Shown: positions 36,505 to 45,307 of the stretch, piece after piece
Layout: each line of letters begins with the position of its first letter
Numbering within the stretch: the first letter of the stretch is position 1
NCBI GenBank assembly: GCA_030584065.1
Contig: CP129489.1
Span: 2,213,497 to 2,277,496, forward strand
Direction of reading: 5' to 3'
DNA from: Flavobacteriales bacterium
GTDB lineage: Bacteria > Bacteroidota > Bacteroidia > Flavobacteriales_F > PHOS-HE28
Length of the DNA stretch: 64,000 nt
The notes under the pieces: model-generated
The model's database searches: none
What the model saw: the letters and a program-made list of their open reading frames with translations, nothing else
What the model was told of the DNA's origin: nothing
Program-made: the position numbers and the translations under genes

Positions 36505-39500
36505 CTAAGCCTCGCGGGCGGGGTCCTTGCCCTTGAGCAGGTCCGTGACGATGGAGCTCGCCACGAAGATGGACGAGTAGGTGCCCACCCCGATGCCCAC
36601 CAGCAGCGCGAAGACGAAGCCCTTGATGGCCACCCCGCCGAAGATGAAGATGATCACCAGCACCAGGAGGGTCGTGAGCGAGGTGTTCATGGTGCGGCCC
36701 AAGGTGGAGTTGATGGCCTTGTTGATCACCACCGGATAGGCCTCGCGCTTGTGGTCGCGCAGGTATTCGCGGATGCGGTCATACACGATCACGGTGTCGT
36801 TGATCGAGTAGCCGATCACGGTGAGGATGGCCGCGATGAAGGCCTCATCGATCTCCAGGCTGAACGGCATGACCTTGTAGAGCAGCGAATAGATGCCCAG
36901 CACGATGAGCGCATCGTGCGCCAGGGAGAGCACGCCGCCCAAGCCGAACTGCCAGTTGCGGAAGCGCACGGCGATGTAGAGGAAGATGAGCGCCAGCGCA
37001 ATGGTCAGCGAGGTGATGGCGCCGGTCTTGATGTCGTCGCTGATGGTCGGGTCCACCTTGCGGCTCTCGGTGATCTCGTAGCCCGTCCCCACCGCAGCGA
37101 GGCCCTCGCGCAGGCTGCTCTCCACGCGGCTGTCCGCTGCGGTATCGGGCTGATTGATGAGGAAGTTGGTGGTGATCTTCAGCTGCCGGTCGCTGCCGTA
37201 GGTCTTCACGTTCGGGGTGCTCTTCACGCCGTCCTCACCGATGAAGCGGTCATCGAGCGCGGCCCGCACCTTCTCCACGTCCACGTCGCCCTCGAACTTC
37301 ACCACGTAGGTGCGCCCGCCGCTGAAGTCGACGCCCCAGTTGAAGCCATTGACCGCCATGGAGCCGATGCCGATGGCGATGAGGGTGCCGCTGATCGCGT
37401 AGAACACCTTCCGCTTGCCCATGAAGTCGTACTTGGCGTTCACGAAGATGTCCTTGCTCCAGCCCATCCACACGGTGAAGGGCTTTCCCTTCTCCAGGCG
37501 GTAGGTGATGATCATGCGCGAGAGCAGCAGCGCCGTGAACAGCGAGGTGAGGATGCCCAGCCCCAGCGTGACGGCGAAGCCCTGGATGGGGCCGCTGCCG
37601 AAGATGAGGAGGATGACCGCGATGATCAGGGTGGTGACGTTGCCGTCCACGATGGCCGAGAGGGCGCCCTTGTAGCCGAGGTCCACGGCGCTCTTGAGCA
37701 TCTTGCCATGGCGCAGCTCCTCCCGGATGCGCTCGTAGATGAGCACGTTGGCGTCGACGGCCATGCCCATGGTGAGCACGATGCCCGCGATGCCGGGCAG
37801 GGTGAGCGCGGCCTGCAGCGAGGCCAGCGAGCCGATGAGCACGAAGAGGTTCACGACCAGCGCCAGGTCGGCGACCCAGCCCGCGCGGGCATAGTACAGG
37901 GCCATGTACACCATCACCAGCAGCAGGGCCACCAGGAAGGAGAACAGGCCCGTGCTCACGTTCTCCTGGCCCAGTGAGGGGCCTACCACCGTCTCATCGA
38001 TGATGCGCGCCGGGGCGGGCAGGGCACCGGCCTTCAGGATGTTCGCGAGGTCCTCGGCCTCCTGGATCTGCTCGTTGAGGTTGCCCGAGCCCATGGAGAT
38101 CTGCGACTGGCCGCCGGCGATCTCGCCGCGCACCTCGGGGGCGCTGTACACCTGGCCGTCCAGCACGATGGCGATGAACTTGCCCACGTTGTCGCCCGTC
38201 ATCACCTTCCAGGTCTGGGCGCCCTCGGGGTTCATGCTCATGCGCACCTCCACCTCGCCCTTGAAGTCGAAGTCCTGCGAGGCGCTGGTGATGGCGCTGC
38301 CATCCAGCTTGGGCTTGCCGTCCATCGGAACCTTCAGCGCGTAGAGGTCCAGGATCTGGCCGCTCTCGCCATTGGTGAAGGTCACATCCATGGGCTTCGC
38401 GGCCCACGCCAGGCGCACGTCGCGCGGCAGGGCCGACTGCACCGGGGCCATGGCCAGCAGCTTGTTCACGGCCTCCACATCCTTCACGTTGGCCCGGCCC
38501 ACCACAGGGCCGCGCATCCAGCCGCGCTGGCCGATGATCAGCTCAAGCTTCGAGGCCAGGGGCGCGCGCTTCTCCTGGTCAGCGCGGAGGGCGGCCGAGT
38601 CCACCGGGGCGGAACTGGTATCGGCCGCGAGCGTATCAGCACCGGTGGTATCCGCCGCCATCGCCGCCGTATCGGTCGCCAACGTGTCGGCGGCAGCGGC
38701 CAGGGTGTCGGCCGCCGCCGTATCGGACGCAGCCAGCTCCGGGTAGAGCAGCTTGCTCAGCGGCTCATTGACGCCGCTGAGCAGGGGGCCGATCTCCGTG
38801 TTGTCGTGCGTCTCCCAGAACTCCAGGTTGGCGGTGCTCTGGAGCACCTTGCGCACACGCTCCTTGTCCTTCACGCCGGGCAGCTCGATGCTGATGCGGC
38901 CGCTGAAGGCCTGCTTCTGGATGCCGGGCTGCGACACGCCGAACTTGTCGATACGGGTCCGCAGGATGCGCTCGGTGTTCGAGAGGGCGGCATCGGCCTC
39001 CCGGCGGAGCGCATCGAGGTAGTCATCGTCGCTGCCCTCGCGATCGAACATGCCCTGGCGGTCGGGCGAATAGAATATGGCCGAGAGCGGCGGGCGGTTC
39101 TCGATCTTGGCGTACTCCTGACCGAAGAGGGTCACGAAGTCCAGGTTGTCGGTGAGCTGGCGCTTGCGGGCGTTGGCCAAGGCGGTGGTGAAGGCCGGGT
39201 CGCTGCTGTTCTCGCTCAGGTTCTCGATCAGCTCGGGGATGCTCACCTCGAGGGTCACGGCCATCCCGCCCTTCAGGTCAAGGCCCAGGTTGATCTCCTT
39301 CTCCTTGCACTCGCGGTAGGTGTAGCCCAGCACCGGATAGACCCGCTCCTCGGCGTGGGCGCGCAGGTAGGCATTCTCGAAGTCGAGCACCAGGCTCCCG
39401 CGGTCCTGGCTTGCGCCGTCGGGCGTGGCCAGCACGGAATCGGCCTGGAGCTCAGCGGCGGCGCGGGCCTTGCCTTCCAAGCGGGAGGTGAAATAGGAGA

Positions 39501-39570
39501 AGGAGAGCTGATACGCGCACGCGAGCGCCAACAGGACGGTGAAGATCCAGAGCGCGCCTCTATTCTGCAT
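36505..39570 (-). CDS. secDF: Protein translocase SecDF fusion
   Basis: 1021 residues, the SecD and SecF halves fused as is usual in Bacteroidota. The SecD signature INLGLDLKGGMAVTLEV lies near residue 95, the SecD membrane block around 540-700 (ARIIDETVVGPSLGQENV; GMAVDANVLIYERIREEL), and the SecF signature GFNWGVDFSGGRTYVVKF near 745, with the final membrane block holding GYSINDTVIVYDRIREYL. It uses the proton gradient to help Sec export, which feeds the many T9SS clients here. Odd: an Ala/Asp/Thr-rich low-complexity insert (about 275-330) in the SecD periplasmic domain. Confidence 0.95.
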   Translation of the reverse strand: MQNRGALWIFTVLLALACAYQLSFSYFTSRLEGKARAAAELQADSVLATPDGASQDRGSLVLDFENAYLRAHAEERVYPVLGYTYRECKEKEINLGLDLKGGMAVTLEVSIPELIENLSENSSDPAFTTALANARKRQLTDNLDFVTLFGQEYAKIENRPPLSAIFYSPDRQGMFDREGSDDDYLDALRREADAALSNTERILRTRIDKFGVSQPGIQKQAFSGRISIELPGVKDKERVRKVLQSTANLEFWETHDNTEIGPLLSGVNEPLSKLLYPELAASDTAAADTLAAAADTLATDTAAMAADTTGADTLAADTSSAPVDSAALRADQEKRAPLASKLELIIGQRGWMRGPVVGRANVKDVEAVNKLLAMAPVQSALPRDVRLAWAAKPMDVTFTNGESGQILDLYALKVPMDGKPKLDGSAITSASQDFDFKGEVEVRMSMNPEGAQTWKVMTGDNVGKFIAIVLDGQVYSAPEVRGEIAGGQSQISMGSGNLNEQIQEAEDLANILKAGALPAPARIIDETVVGPSLGQENVSTGLFSFLVALLLVMVYMALYYARAGWVADLALVVNLFVLIGSLASLQAALTLPGIAGIVLTMGMAVDANVLIYERIREELRHGKMLKSAVDLGYKGALSAIVDGNVTTLIIAVILLIFGSGPIQGFAVTLGLGILTSLFTALLLSRMIITYRLEKGKPFTVWMGWSKDIFVNAKYDFMGKRKVFYAISGTLIAIGIGSMAVNGFNWGVDFSGGRTYVVKFEGDVDVEKVRAALDDRFIGEDGVKSTPNVKTYGSDRQLKITTNFLINQPDTAADSRVESSLREGLAAVGTGYEITESRKVDPTISDDIKTGAITSLTIALALIFLYIAVRFRNWQFGLGGVLSLAHDALIVLGIYSLLYKVMPFSLEIDEAFIAAILTVIGYSINDTVIVYDRIREYLRDHKREAYPVVINKAINSTLGRTMNTSLTTLLVLVIIFIFGGVAIKGFVFALLVGIGVGTYSSIFVASSIVTDLLKGKDPAREA

Positions 39571-39598
39571 GACCGAAGGGGGTTTCTAAAAGAGGCGG

Positions 39599-39606
39599 CA
39601 AATATA
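39599..39606 (-). promoter_or_regulatory. -7 box of secDF
   Basis: TATATTTG on the minus strand, an exact TAnnTTTG, 28 bases upstream of the ATG. Confidence 0.6.
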
Positions 39607-39762
39607 GAAGTGTTGCCCTTCGGCCCATTGAAGGGCCTTTTCGCCTCTCCCTCAGGGGCAAAGGGCGCCCAACGCAAGCCTATGAAAAGATCGGGCTCGG
39701 CCACGATGCACCACGGCAACGACACCGATCTTTGAAGCGTCATCCCTCCGAACACCGATTGC

Positions 39763-42036
39763 ATGCGCCTCGCCTTCCTCGCCCTCTCCTTGCCAGCGGC
39801 ACTCGCCCTTCCTGCGCAATGGGACCTGCACTTCGACCCGAACATCCCCGTCACGCGGCAAGGCGCCGCGCTCGACCTGGCGTGGGCCGGCGGCCTCAAC
39901 AACCCGCAGATCGGCGAGATCGACCTGAACGGCGACGGCCTGAAGGACCTCTTCCTCTTCGATCACTCCTACACCTCGGGGGCCAAGCCAGTGATCCTGC
40001 TCCGCACGGCCGGTGCGGGGACTGCCGCCTACCGGGTGACCCGTGACTACGACCAGGTGCCGCCCCTGAACCTGCTGCACGACTGGGCCCTGATCCGGGA
40101 CTTCAACTGCGACGGCAAGGAGGACATCTTCTCCTACACCCAGGCCGGCTTCGGCGTGTGGAAGAACGTGAGCCAAGGCAGCCAGCCGGCCTTCGAGCAG
40201 GTATCGAACCTGGTGTATTCCAATTACGTCTCCCCCAGCGGCGCGGGCACCAACGCCAACCTCTTCATTTCGCAGGTTGACCTGCCCGGCATCGCCGATG
40301 TGGACAACGATGGCGATCTGGACATCCTCACCTTCAGCCTGCTCGGCTCCTATCTGGAGCTGCACAAGAACCTGAGCATGGAGCTCTACGGCACCTGCGA
40401 CAGCCTGAAGTACGAGCTGCGCAACAAGTGCTGGGGCTTCTTCGCCGAGAACTTCAGCACCAACTCCGTCACGCTCAACATCCCCTGCCAGTTCAATGTG
40501 CCCAATCCTGAGCTCCCCACCGAGGGCGAGGCGGACCCTGAGGAAGAGGAAGGCGACAGCCGCGCCCACGCAGGCAGCACGGTGACGCCCATCGACCTCA
40601 ATGGCGATGACGTGATGGACCTGCTGCTGGGCGACATCTCCTACAACAACCTCGTGGGGCTGTACAACGGCGGTTCCACCAGCTACGCCTTCATGACGCA
40701 GGAGGACACGCTCTTCCCGAGCTATGACGAAAGCGTGAACCTGGTGCTCTTCCCGGCGGCCTTCCATCTGGATGTGGACGGCGACGGCAAGCGCGACCTC
40801 ATCGTGACACCGAACGCCACGTCCCTGGCCCACGATCACCGCAGCGTGTGGTACTACCGCAACGTCGGCACCGATGCCGCGCCCCTCTTCGACTTCCAGC
40901 AAGAAGACCTCTTCCAGGACCGCATGCTGGAATTCGGCCAGGGCGCCATGCCCATCGCCTTCGATGAGAACGGCGACGGGCTGATGGACCTGCTGGTGGC
41001 CAACCACGGATACTATGCCCCGGGCGGCAACTACGTGGGCAAGGTGGCGCTGCTGCGCAACGTGGGCACCCTAACCGCACCGGCCTTCAGCATGGTCACG
41101 GACGACTACCTCAACCTGAGCGCAAGCGGCATCGGGCTCAGCATGTACCCCGCCCTGGGCGATGTGGACGGCGACGGCGACCTGGACCTCTACATCGGCG
41201 ACCTGCAGGGGCGCATGCACTTCTATCGGAACACGGCCACCGGCCCCGTGGCCCAGTTCTCGTTGGTGCAGGCCAATATCACCGATGCCGGCGGCGCCGT
41301 GATCGATGTGGGGCAATTCGCCACACCCCTGCTGCACGACCTTGATGGTGATGGACTGCTGGACCTCATCGTGGGCGAGCGCAACGGCAACCTGAACCAC
41401 TACCGGAACACGGGCTCGCAGGGCGCGCCGCAGTGGACGCTGGTCTCCGAGGCGCTCGGCGGCGTGAGCACCGTGGAATGGTGGAACGTGACCGGCCATT
41501 CCGTTCCGGTGATCTACGCCAATGCCCAAGGTGAGCGCGAGATGCTGCTGGGCTCGGAATCGGGCGTCCTGTACCGCTATGGCGGCATCGAGGGCAACAT
41601 CGATGGCACCTGGACGGAGCTGGATACCGCCTTCCTGCAGCTGGATGATGGCGCTCGAACCGGTATCTGCCTGCACGATTTCACCGGTGACGGCGAGTTG
41701 GACCTGGTGGTGGGCAACTTCCGGGGCGGTCTCTCCTTCTGGCGGAGCGACCTCAGCAGCGGAGCCGGGGAATCCATGGCCCGGCTGATGCCGATTGGCA
41801 TCCGGCCCAATCCCGCCCGCGACCGGGTGGAAGTGAGCGCCGGCCTCATTCCGCCGAGCGGCTGCTCGTGGGTGGTGCGGAATGCGCTCGGACAGGTGGT
41901 CCTCCGCACCGCGGCCCAGGCCGATCGCTCCACTTTGGACATCAGCGGCCTCCAGGACGGAGTCTACCTCATCCGGATGGAAGGGGCGCTCACCACCCGT
42001 GCCGAGCGCCTGGTGGTGAGCCGGGACCGGCGCTGA
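39763..42036 (+). CDS. Secreted FG-GAP/VCBS repeat protein with T9SS type A tail
   Basis: 757 residues. The signal peptide ends near LALPAQ. Nine calcium-binding-type FG-GAP/VCBS motifs are spread through the protein, for example DLNGDGLKDLFLFD, DVDNDGDLDILTF, DVDGDGDLDLYIGD and DLDGDGLLDLIVGE, which build a beta-propeller-like fold. An acidic insert (PTEGEADPEEEEGDS) interrupts the middle. The C-terminal 85 residues (GIRPNPARDRVEV ... LDISGLQDGVYLIRM) are a T9SS type A sorting domain. It is the only plus-strand gene between 12974 and 43250. The ligand is unknown. A GATCTTTG 29 bases upstream (39727-39734) is a weak -7 candidate. Confidence 0.88.
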   Translation: MRLAFLALSLPAALALPAQWDLHFDPNIPVTRQGAALDLAWAGGLNNPQIGEIDLNGDGLKDLFLFDHSYTSGAKPVILLRTAGAGTAAYRVTRDYDQVPPLNLLHDWALIRDFNCDGKEDIFSYTQAGFGVWKNVSQGSQPAFEQVSNLVYSNYVSPSGAGTNANLFISQVDLPGIADVDNDGDLDILTFSLLGSYLELHKNLSMELYGTCDSLKYELRNKCWGFFAENFSTNSVTLNIPCQFNVPNPELPTEGEADPEEEEGDSRAHAGSTVTPIDLNGDDVMDLLLGDISYNNLVGLYNGGSTSYAFMTQEDTLFPSYDESVNLVLFPAAFHLDVDGDGKRDLIVTPNATSLAHDHRSVWYYRNVGTDAAPLFDFQQEDLFQDRMLEFGQGAMPIAFDENGDGLMDLLVANHGYYAPGGNYVGKVALLRNVGTLTAPAFSMVTDDYLNLSASGIGLSMYPALGDVDGDGDLDLYIGDLQGRMHFYRNTATGPVAQFSLVQANITDAGGAVIDVGQFATPLLHDLDGDGLLDLIVGERNGNLNHYRNTGSQGAPQWTLVSEALGGVSTVEWWNVTGHSVPVIYANAQGEREMLLGSESGVLYRYGGIEGNIDGTWTELDTAFLQLDDGARTGICLHDFTGDGELDLVVGNFRGGLSFWRSDLSSGAGESMARLMPIGIRPNPARDRVEVSAGLIPPSGCSWVVRNALGQVVLRTAAQADRSTLDISGLQDGVYLIRMEGALTTRAERLVVSRDRR

Positions 42037-42058
42037 GCCGGGAAAAGGCCGGAAATGC

Positions 42059-42086
42059 GAGAAGGCGCCCCCAGGGGCGCCTTCTC
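42059..42086. terminator. Bidirectional terminator between FG-GAP gene and mdh
   Basis: A perfect 13-bp stem GAGAAGGCGCCCC / GGGGCGCCTTCTC with a two-base loop between the convergent stops. Confidence 0.75.
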
Positions 42087-42109
42087 TTCGAATGCAGTGC
42101 GGATGCGAC

Positions 42110-43051
42110 TCAGGCGGTCACGCTGTTCATCTTGTCGAGAACATCCATCACCTCCTTCACGGCCTTGGCGCTGGCATTCACCAGCTCCATCTCCTCGGCC
42201 GTGAGCTTCAGCTCGATGATGCGCTCCACGCCGTTGCGGCCCAGGATCACCGGGGCGCCCATGTAGATGTCCTTCAGGCCGTACTCGCCCTGGAGCCACA
42301 CGCAGCAGGGGAACACGCGCTTCTGGTCGCGCACGATGGCCTCGACCATCTGCGCTGCCGCAGTGCCCGGCGCATACCATGCGCTGGTACCCAGCAGGTT
42401 CACGATCTCTCCGCCGCCCTTCTTGGTGCGCTCCACGATGGCATCGAGCTTGTCCTTGGCAATCAGCTCCGTGACGGGGATGCCGCCCACGGTGGTATAC
42501 CGTGGCAGGGGCACCATGGTGTCGCCGTGGCCGCCCATCAGCACGGCCTGGATGTCCTTCGGGCTCACCATGAGCTCGGTGGCCAGGAAGGCGCGGTAAC
42601 GGGCCGTATCGAGGATGCCGGCCATGCCGAACACCTTGCTGCTGGGGAGCTTGCTGGTGATGTAGGCGCAGTAGGTCATCACGTCCAGCGGGTTGCTCAC
42701 CACGATGATGATGGCCTCGGGCGAGTGCTTCACCACGTTCTCGGTCACGCTCTTCACAATGGCGGCGTTCGTGGCGATGAGGTCATCGCGGCTCATGCCC
42801 GGCTTGCGGGGCAGGCCCGAGGTGATGACCACCACATCGCTGCCGGCGGTCTTGGCGTAATCGTTGGTGGAACCCACCAAGCGGGAGTCGAACAGGTTGA
42901 TCGGGGAGGTCTGCCAGATATCCAGCGCCTTGCCCTCGGCGAACCCTTCCTTGATATCGAGCAGCACCACTTCGTTGGCCAGCTCCCAACGGGCGACGGC
43001 GTCGGCGCAGGTGGCGCCTACATTTCCGGCCCCTACAACAGTGACTTTCAT
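42110..43051 (-). CDS. mdh: Malate dehydrogenase
   Basis: 313 residues from ATG 43051 (MKVTVVGAGNVGAT). The Rossmann motif GAGNVG, the acidic residue at the end of strand 2 (LLDIKEG), the substrate Arg in GLPRKPGMSRDDL, the conserved VSNPLDVMTY, and the catalytic His in GGHGDTMV all fit the LDH-like malate dehydrogenases of Bacteroidota. It oxidises malate to oxaloacetate with NAD in the TCA cycle. A -7-like TACCTTCG lies at 43113-43106 (minus strand). Confidence 0.95.
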   Translation of the reverse strand: MKVTVVGAGNVGATCADAVARWELANEVVLLDIKEGFAEGKALDIWQTSPINLFDSRLVGSTNDYAKTAGSDVVVITSGLPRKPGMSRDDLIATNAAIVKSVTENVVKHSPEAIIIVVSNPLDVMTYCAYITSKLPSSKVFGMAGILDTARYRAFLATELMVSPKDIQAVLMGGHGDTMVPLPRYTTVGGIPVTELIAKDKLDAIVERTKKGGGEIVNLLGTSAWYAPGTAAAQMVEAIVRDQKRVFPCCVWLQGEYGLKDIYMGAPVILGRNGVERIIELKLTAEEMELVNASAKAVKEVMDVLDKMNSVTA

Positions 43052-43105
43052 CCTGATCAAGCGGGGATTAAGAGGTTTCGTAGGACCGGGCGTTCCCGGC
43101 CGGCG

Positions 43106-43113
43106 CGAAGGTA
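43106..43113 (-). promoter_or_regulatory. -7 box of mdh
   Basis: TACCTTCG on the minus strand, the same -7 variant as at cdd; no good -33 box at the usual distance. Confidence 0.4.
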
Positions 43114-43221
43114 GGTCGCCCTGCGGCGCCTGGGGCGTGACAGTTATCAGCGGCTGTTGACAGTCTTGAAAGGCACGGAGGCATCCTTTGGCTGGGCCCT
43201 GCGTCTACCCTCCCGTATGGC

Positions 43222-43229
43222 TATCTTGT
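43222..43229 (+). promoter_or_regulatory. -7-like box of the sigma factor gene
   Basis: TATCTTGT, 21 bases upstream of the chosen ATG at 43250. It argues for that start over in-frame codons further upstream. Confidence 0.4.
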
Positions 43230-43249
43230 CGGCACCAAGCAAGAGCTCC

Positions 43250-43891
43250 ATGGCCGCTCCCGTGGCATCCGACCGTCCCGCCCCCCGCCTCACGCTCTCG
43301 TGGGTCAACCTCGAGGGGCAGCAGGCGGTTTTCGAGGAGCTGGTGGACGGCTGTCTGGCCAACGACCGGCGCGCCCAGCAGCGGGTGCATGAGCTTTTCT
43401 ACGGCAAGATGATGGCGGTGTGCATGCGCTACACCAAGAACACCGACCAGGCCAAGGATATCCTCCAGGACGGCTTCATCAAGGTCTTCCGGAGCATGGA
43501 ATCCTACAACCGCGCGGGCTCGTTCGAAGGGTGGATCCGACGCATCATCGTGAACACCGCCATCGATCATTTCCGGCGCAGCAAGAACGCCTACCTGCTC
43601 CTGGGCGAGGAGCGGAGCATCGAGGACTTCGGCGACGAGGATGCCGAAGACACCCTGGCCGAAGAGGAGGGCGATGATCTGCCGGACCTGAAGCCCGCCG
43701 ATGTGATCAATGCGATGCAGAAGCTCACTCCTGCCTACCGGACGGTGTTCAACCTGTACGTGTTCGAGGAAATGACCCACAAGGAGATCGCCGACTCACT
43801 CGGGATCAACGTAGGCACCAGCAAGAGCAACCTGGCCAAGGCCAAGGCCAACCTGAAGAAACTGCTTCGCAAGGAGCACAAGATCAATTAA
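43250..43891 (+). CDS. ECF-type RNA polymerase sigma factor
   Basis: 213 residues from ATG 43250. Region 2 is around 45-110 (VCMRYTKNTDQAKDILQDGFIKVF, with the typical DAxDxxQDxF pattern; GSFEGWIRRIIVNTAIDHFRR) and region 4 around 155-210 (LTPAYRTVFNLYVFEEMTHKEIADSLGI, a helix-turn-helix). An acidic linker (DFGDEDAEDTLAEEEGDD) joins them. It directs RNA polymerase to its own promoter class. The gene is followed after 13 bases by a membrane-anchored PKD protein, the usual place for an anti-sigma factor. Confidence 0.93.
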   Translation: MAAPVASDRPAPRLTLSWVNLEGQQAVFEELVDGCLANDRRAQQRVHELFYGKMMAVCMRYTKNTDQAKDILQDGFIKVFRSMESYNRAGSFEGWIRRIIVNTAIDHFRRSKNAYLLLGEERSIEDFGDEDAEDTLAEEEGDDLPDLKPADVINAMQKLTPAYRTVFNLYVFEEMTHKEIADSLGINVGTSKSNLAKAKANLKKLLRKEHKIN

Positions 43892-43904
43892 CCGTAGACG
43901 CACG

Positions 43905-45164
43905 ATGAAGACCTCCGACGCCTTCGAGCGCGCAGTGAAGGACTCCTTGGAGTCCTACGAGGTGCCGTACAACTCGGCCGATTGGGCGATGGTGGAGCGC
44001 GAGCTTGACAAGCAGATGGTGACCAAAGGGCGGTGGTCGTCCGGTCTTCTCGTGCTGTTGCTCGGCGGAACGCTCGCACTTGCCTCCACGGTGCACCTCA
44101 TGCTCTCCACCTCCGGCACCACCGATTCCGGAATGGCTGCCCTGCCGGCCGAGCCGAAGCCCCAACCTCCACCGGCCACCCTTGCTGACCAGCCGCCCCC
44201 TGAACAGGATGCCATGGAGCCCATGACCCATCCCTCCGGCCAGCCGGTGACGGTGCGCGATGAGGCACCTGCCACAACCGTTCCTGCCGCGCAGCCGGCC
44301 AAGGCCCCTGCTACCAGCGCGGGCGTCTCACCTGAACCTGCGGTGATTCCCGCCGCTGCGGTTGCCGCACCGGCCTCCGCTGATGTCGCCATCCGCCCCA
44401 GCGTCACGGAAGGCTGCCCGGGCACCTCGGTCATGTTCGAAGTGAGCAACGAACCGAACGCCGGCACACGGATGCTGTGGAACTTCGGGGACGGCAGCTT
44501 CTCCACCGAAGCCGCACCGAAGCATGCCTACTCGAAGGCCGGGCGCTACGAGGTGACCCTCTCCATGTCCTCCGCCTCCGGGGGCACCATCTTCAACAAG
44601 CCGGTCTCCGATGTGATCGTCATCCATGAGCGTCCGGAGGCGGCGTTCAGCCCGATGCTCCAGGAATACGAGGACCGCGTGCCGTCGGTGCACTTCGAGA
44701 ACAAGAGCCTGAAGGGGCTGTCCTACCGCTGGGACTTTGGCGACGGCAGCACCTCCACGCTGCAGGTGCCGACGCACGTCTACAAGAAGGCCGGTGACTA
44801 CACCGTGACCTTGGAAGTGACCAATGCCGTGGGCTGCACCGATCGCACCGAGCGTACCGTCAACATCAAGTCGGACTATAACCTCAAGGCTGCGGCCTCC
44901 TTCTCCCCCAACGGCGATGGCGTGGAGGACAACTTCATCCCTGACGCGCTGCGCACGCTCGGCCGCAAGTTCAGGATGACGGTGCACGACCCCACCACGG
45001 GAGCGCTCGTGTACGAGACCACCGACGCGCGCAGGCCATGGAACGGCCGGGTGAACGGCGTGGGCCAGCCTTGCCCCACCGGTGACTACGTGTGGATGGT
45101 GGAAATGAGGGACGGTGAAGCCTTGGGCGGCACCTATAACGGCAGCATAAGCTTGCTACGATAG
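43905..45164 (+). CDS. Membrane-anchored PKD protein with type B-like C-terminal domain (candidate anti-sigma)
   Basis: 419 residues. There is no cleavable signal peptide: a cytosolic N-terminus of about 44 residues (FERAVKDSLESYEVPYNSAD) is followed by one membrane segment (46-67), a Pro/Ala-rich linker to about 160, two PKD domains (motifs WNFGDGSFSTE and YRWDFGDGSTST), and a last 85-residue domain starting AAASFSPNGDGVEDNFIP, which has the look of the gliding/type B C-terminal domain of T9SS clients. The short cytosolic part and its place after the sigma gene suggest an anti-sigma factor whose outer part senses envelope or T9SS status. No standard anti-sigma motif is recognised, so the role is inferred. 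Confidence 0.75.
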   Translation: MKTSDAFERAVKDSLESYEVPYNSADWAMVERELDKQMVTKGRWSSGLLVLLLGGTLALASTVHLMLSTSGTTDSGMAALPAEPKPQPPPATLADQPPPEQDAMEPMTHPSGQPVTVRDEAPATTVPAAQPAKAPATSAGVSPEPAVIPAAAVAAPASADVAIRPSVTEGCPGTSVMFEVSNEPNAGTRMLWNFGDGSFSTEAAPKHAYSKAGRYEVTLSMSSASGGTIFNKPVSDVIVIHERPEAAFSPMLQEYEDRVPSVHFENKSLKGLSYRWDFGDGSTSTLQVPTHVYKKAGDYTVTLEVTNAVGCTDRTERTVNIKSDYNLKAAASFSPNGDGVEDNFIPDALRTLGRKFRMTVHDPTTGALVYETTDARRPWNGRVNGVGQPCPTGDYVWMVEMRDGEALGGTYNGSISLLR

Positions 45165-45185
45165 TGTTGAGAAGACGAAACCCAT

Positions 45186-45211
45186 GGACCCGGCCCGGCA
45201 AGGCCGGGTCC
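45186..45211 (+). terminator. Terminator of the sigma/PKD operon
   Basis: A perfect 10-bp stem GGACCCGGCC / GGCCGGGTCC with a six-base loop, followed by GTAATTTTGG. Confidence 0.65.
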
Positions 45212-45212
45212 G

Positions 45213-45220
45213 TAATTTTG
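45213..45220 (+). promoter_or_regulatory. Possible -7 box of adhesin 1
   Basis: TAATTTTG matches TAnnTTTG but also forms the T-rich tail of the terminator just before it; either or both roles are possible. Confidence 0.4.
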
Positions 45221-45307
45221 GACCGAGGCAACCCGGAGGCCCTGTCCTGCATCATGGAGTGTAAGGGAACAGGCCTTCTGGCGCATACAATTCAAGCACG
45301 CCCAACC

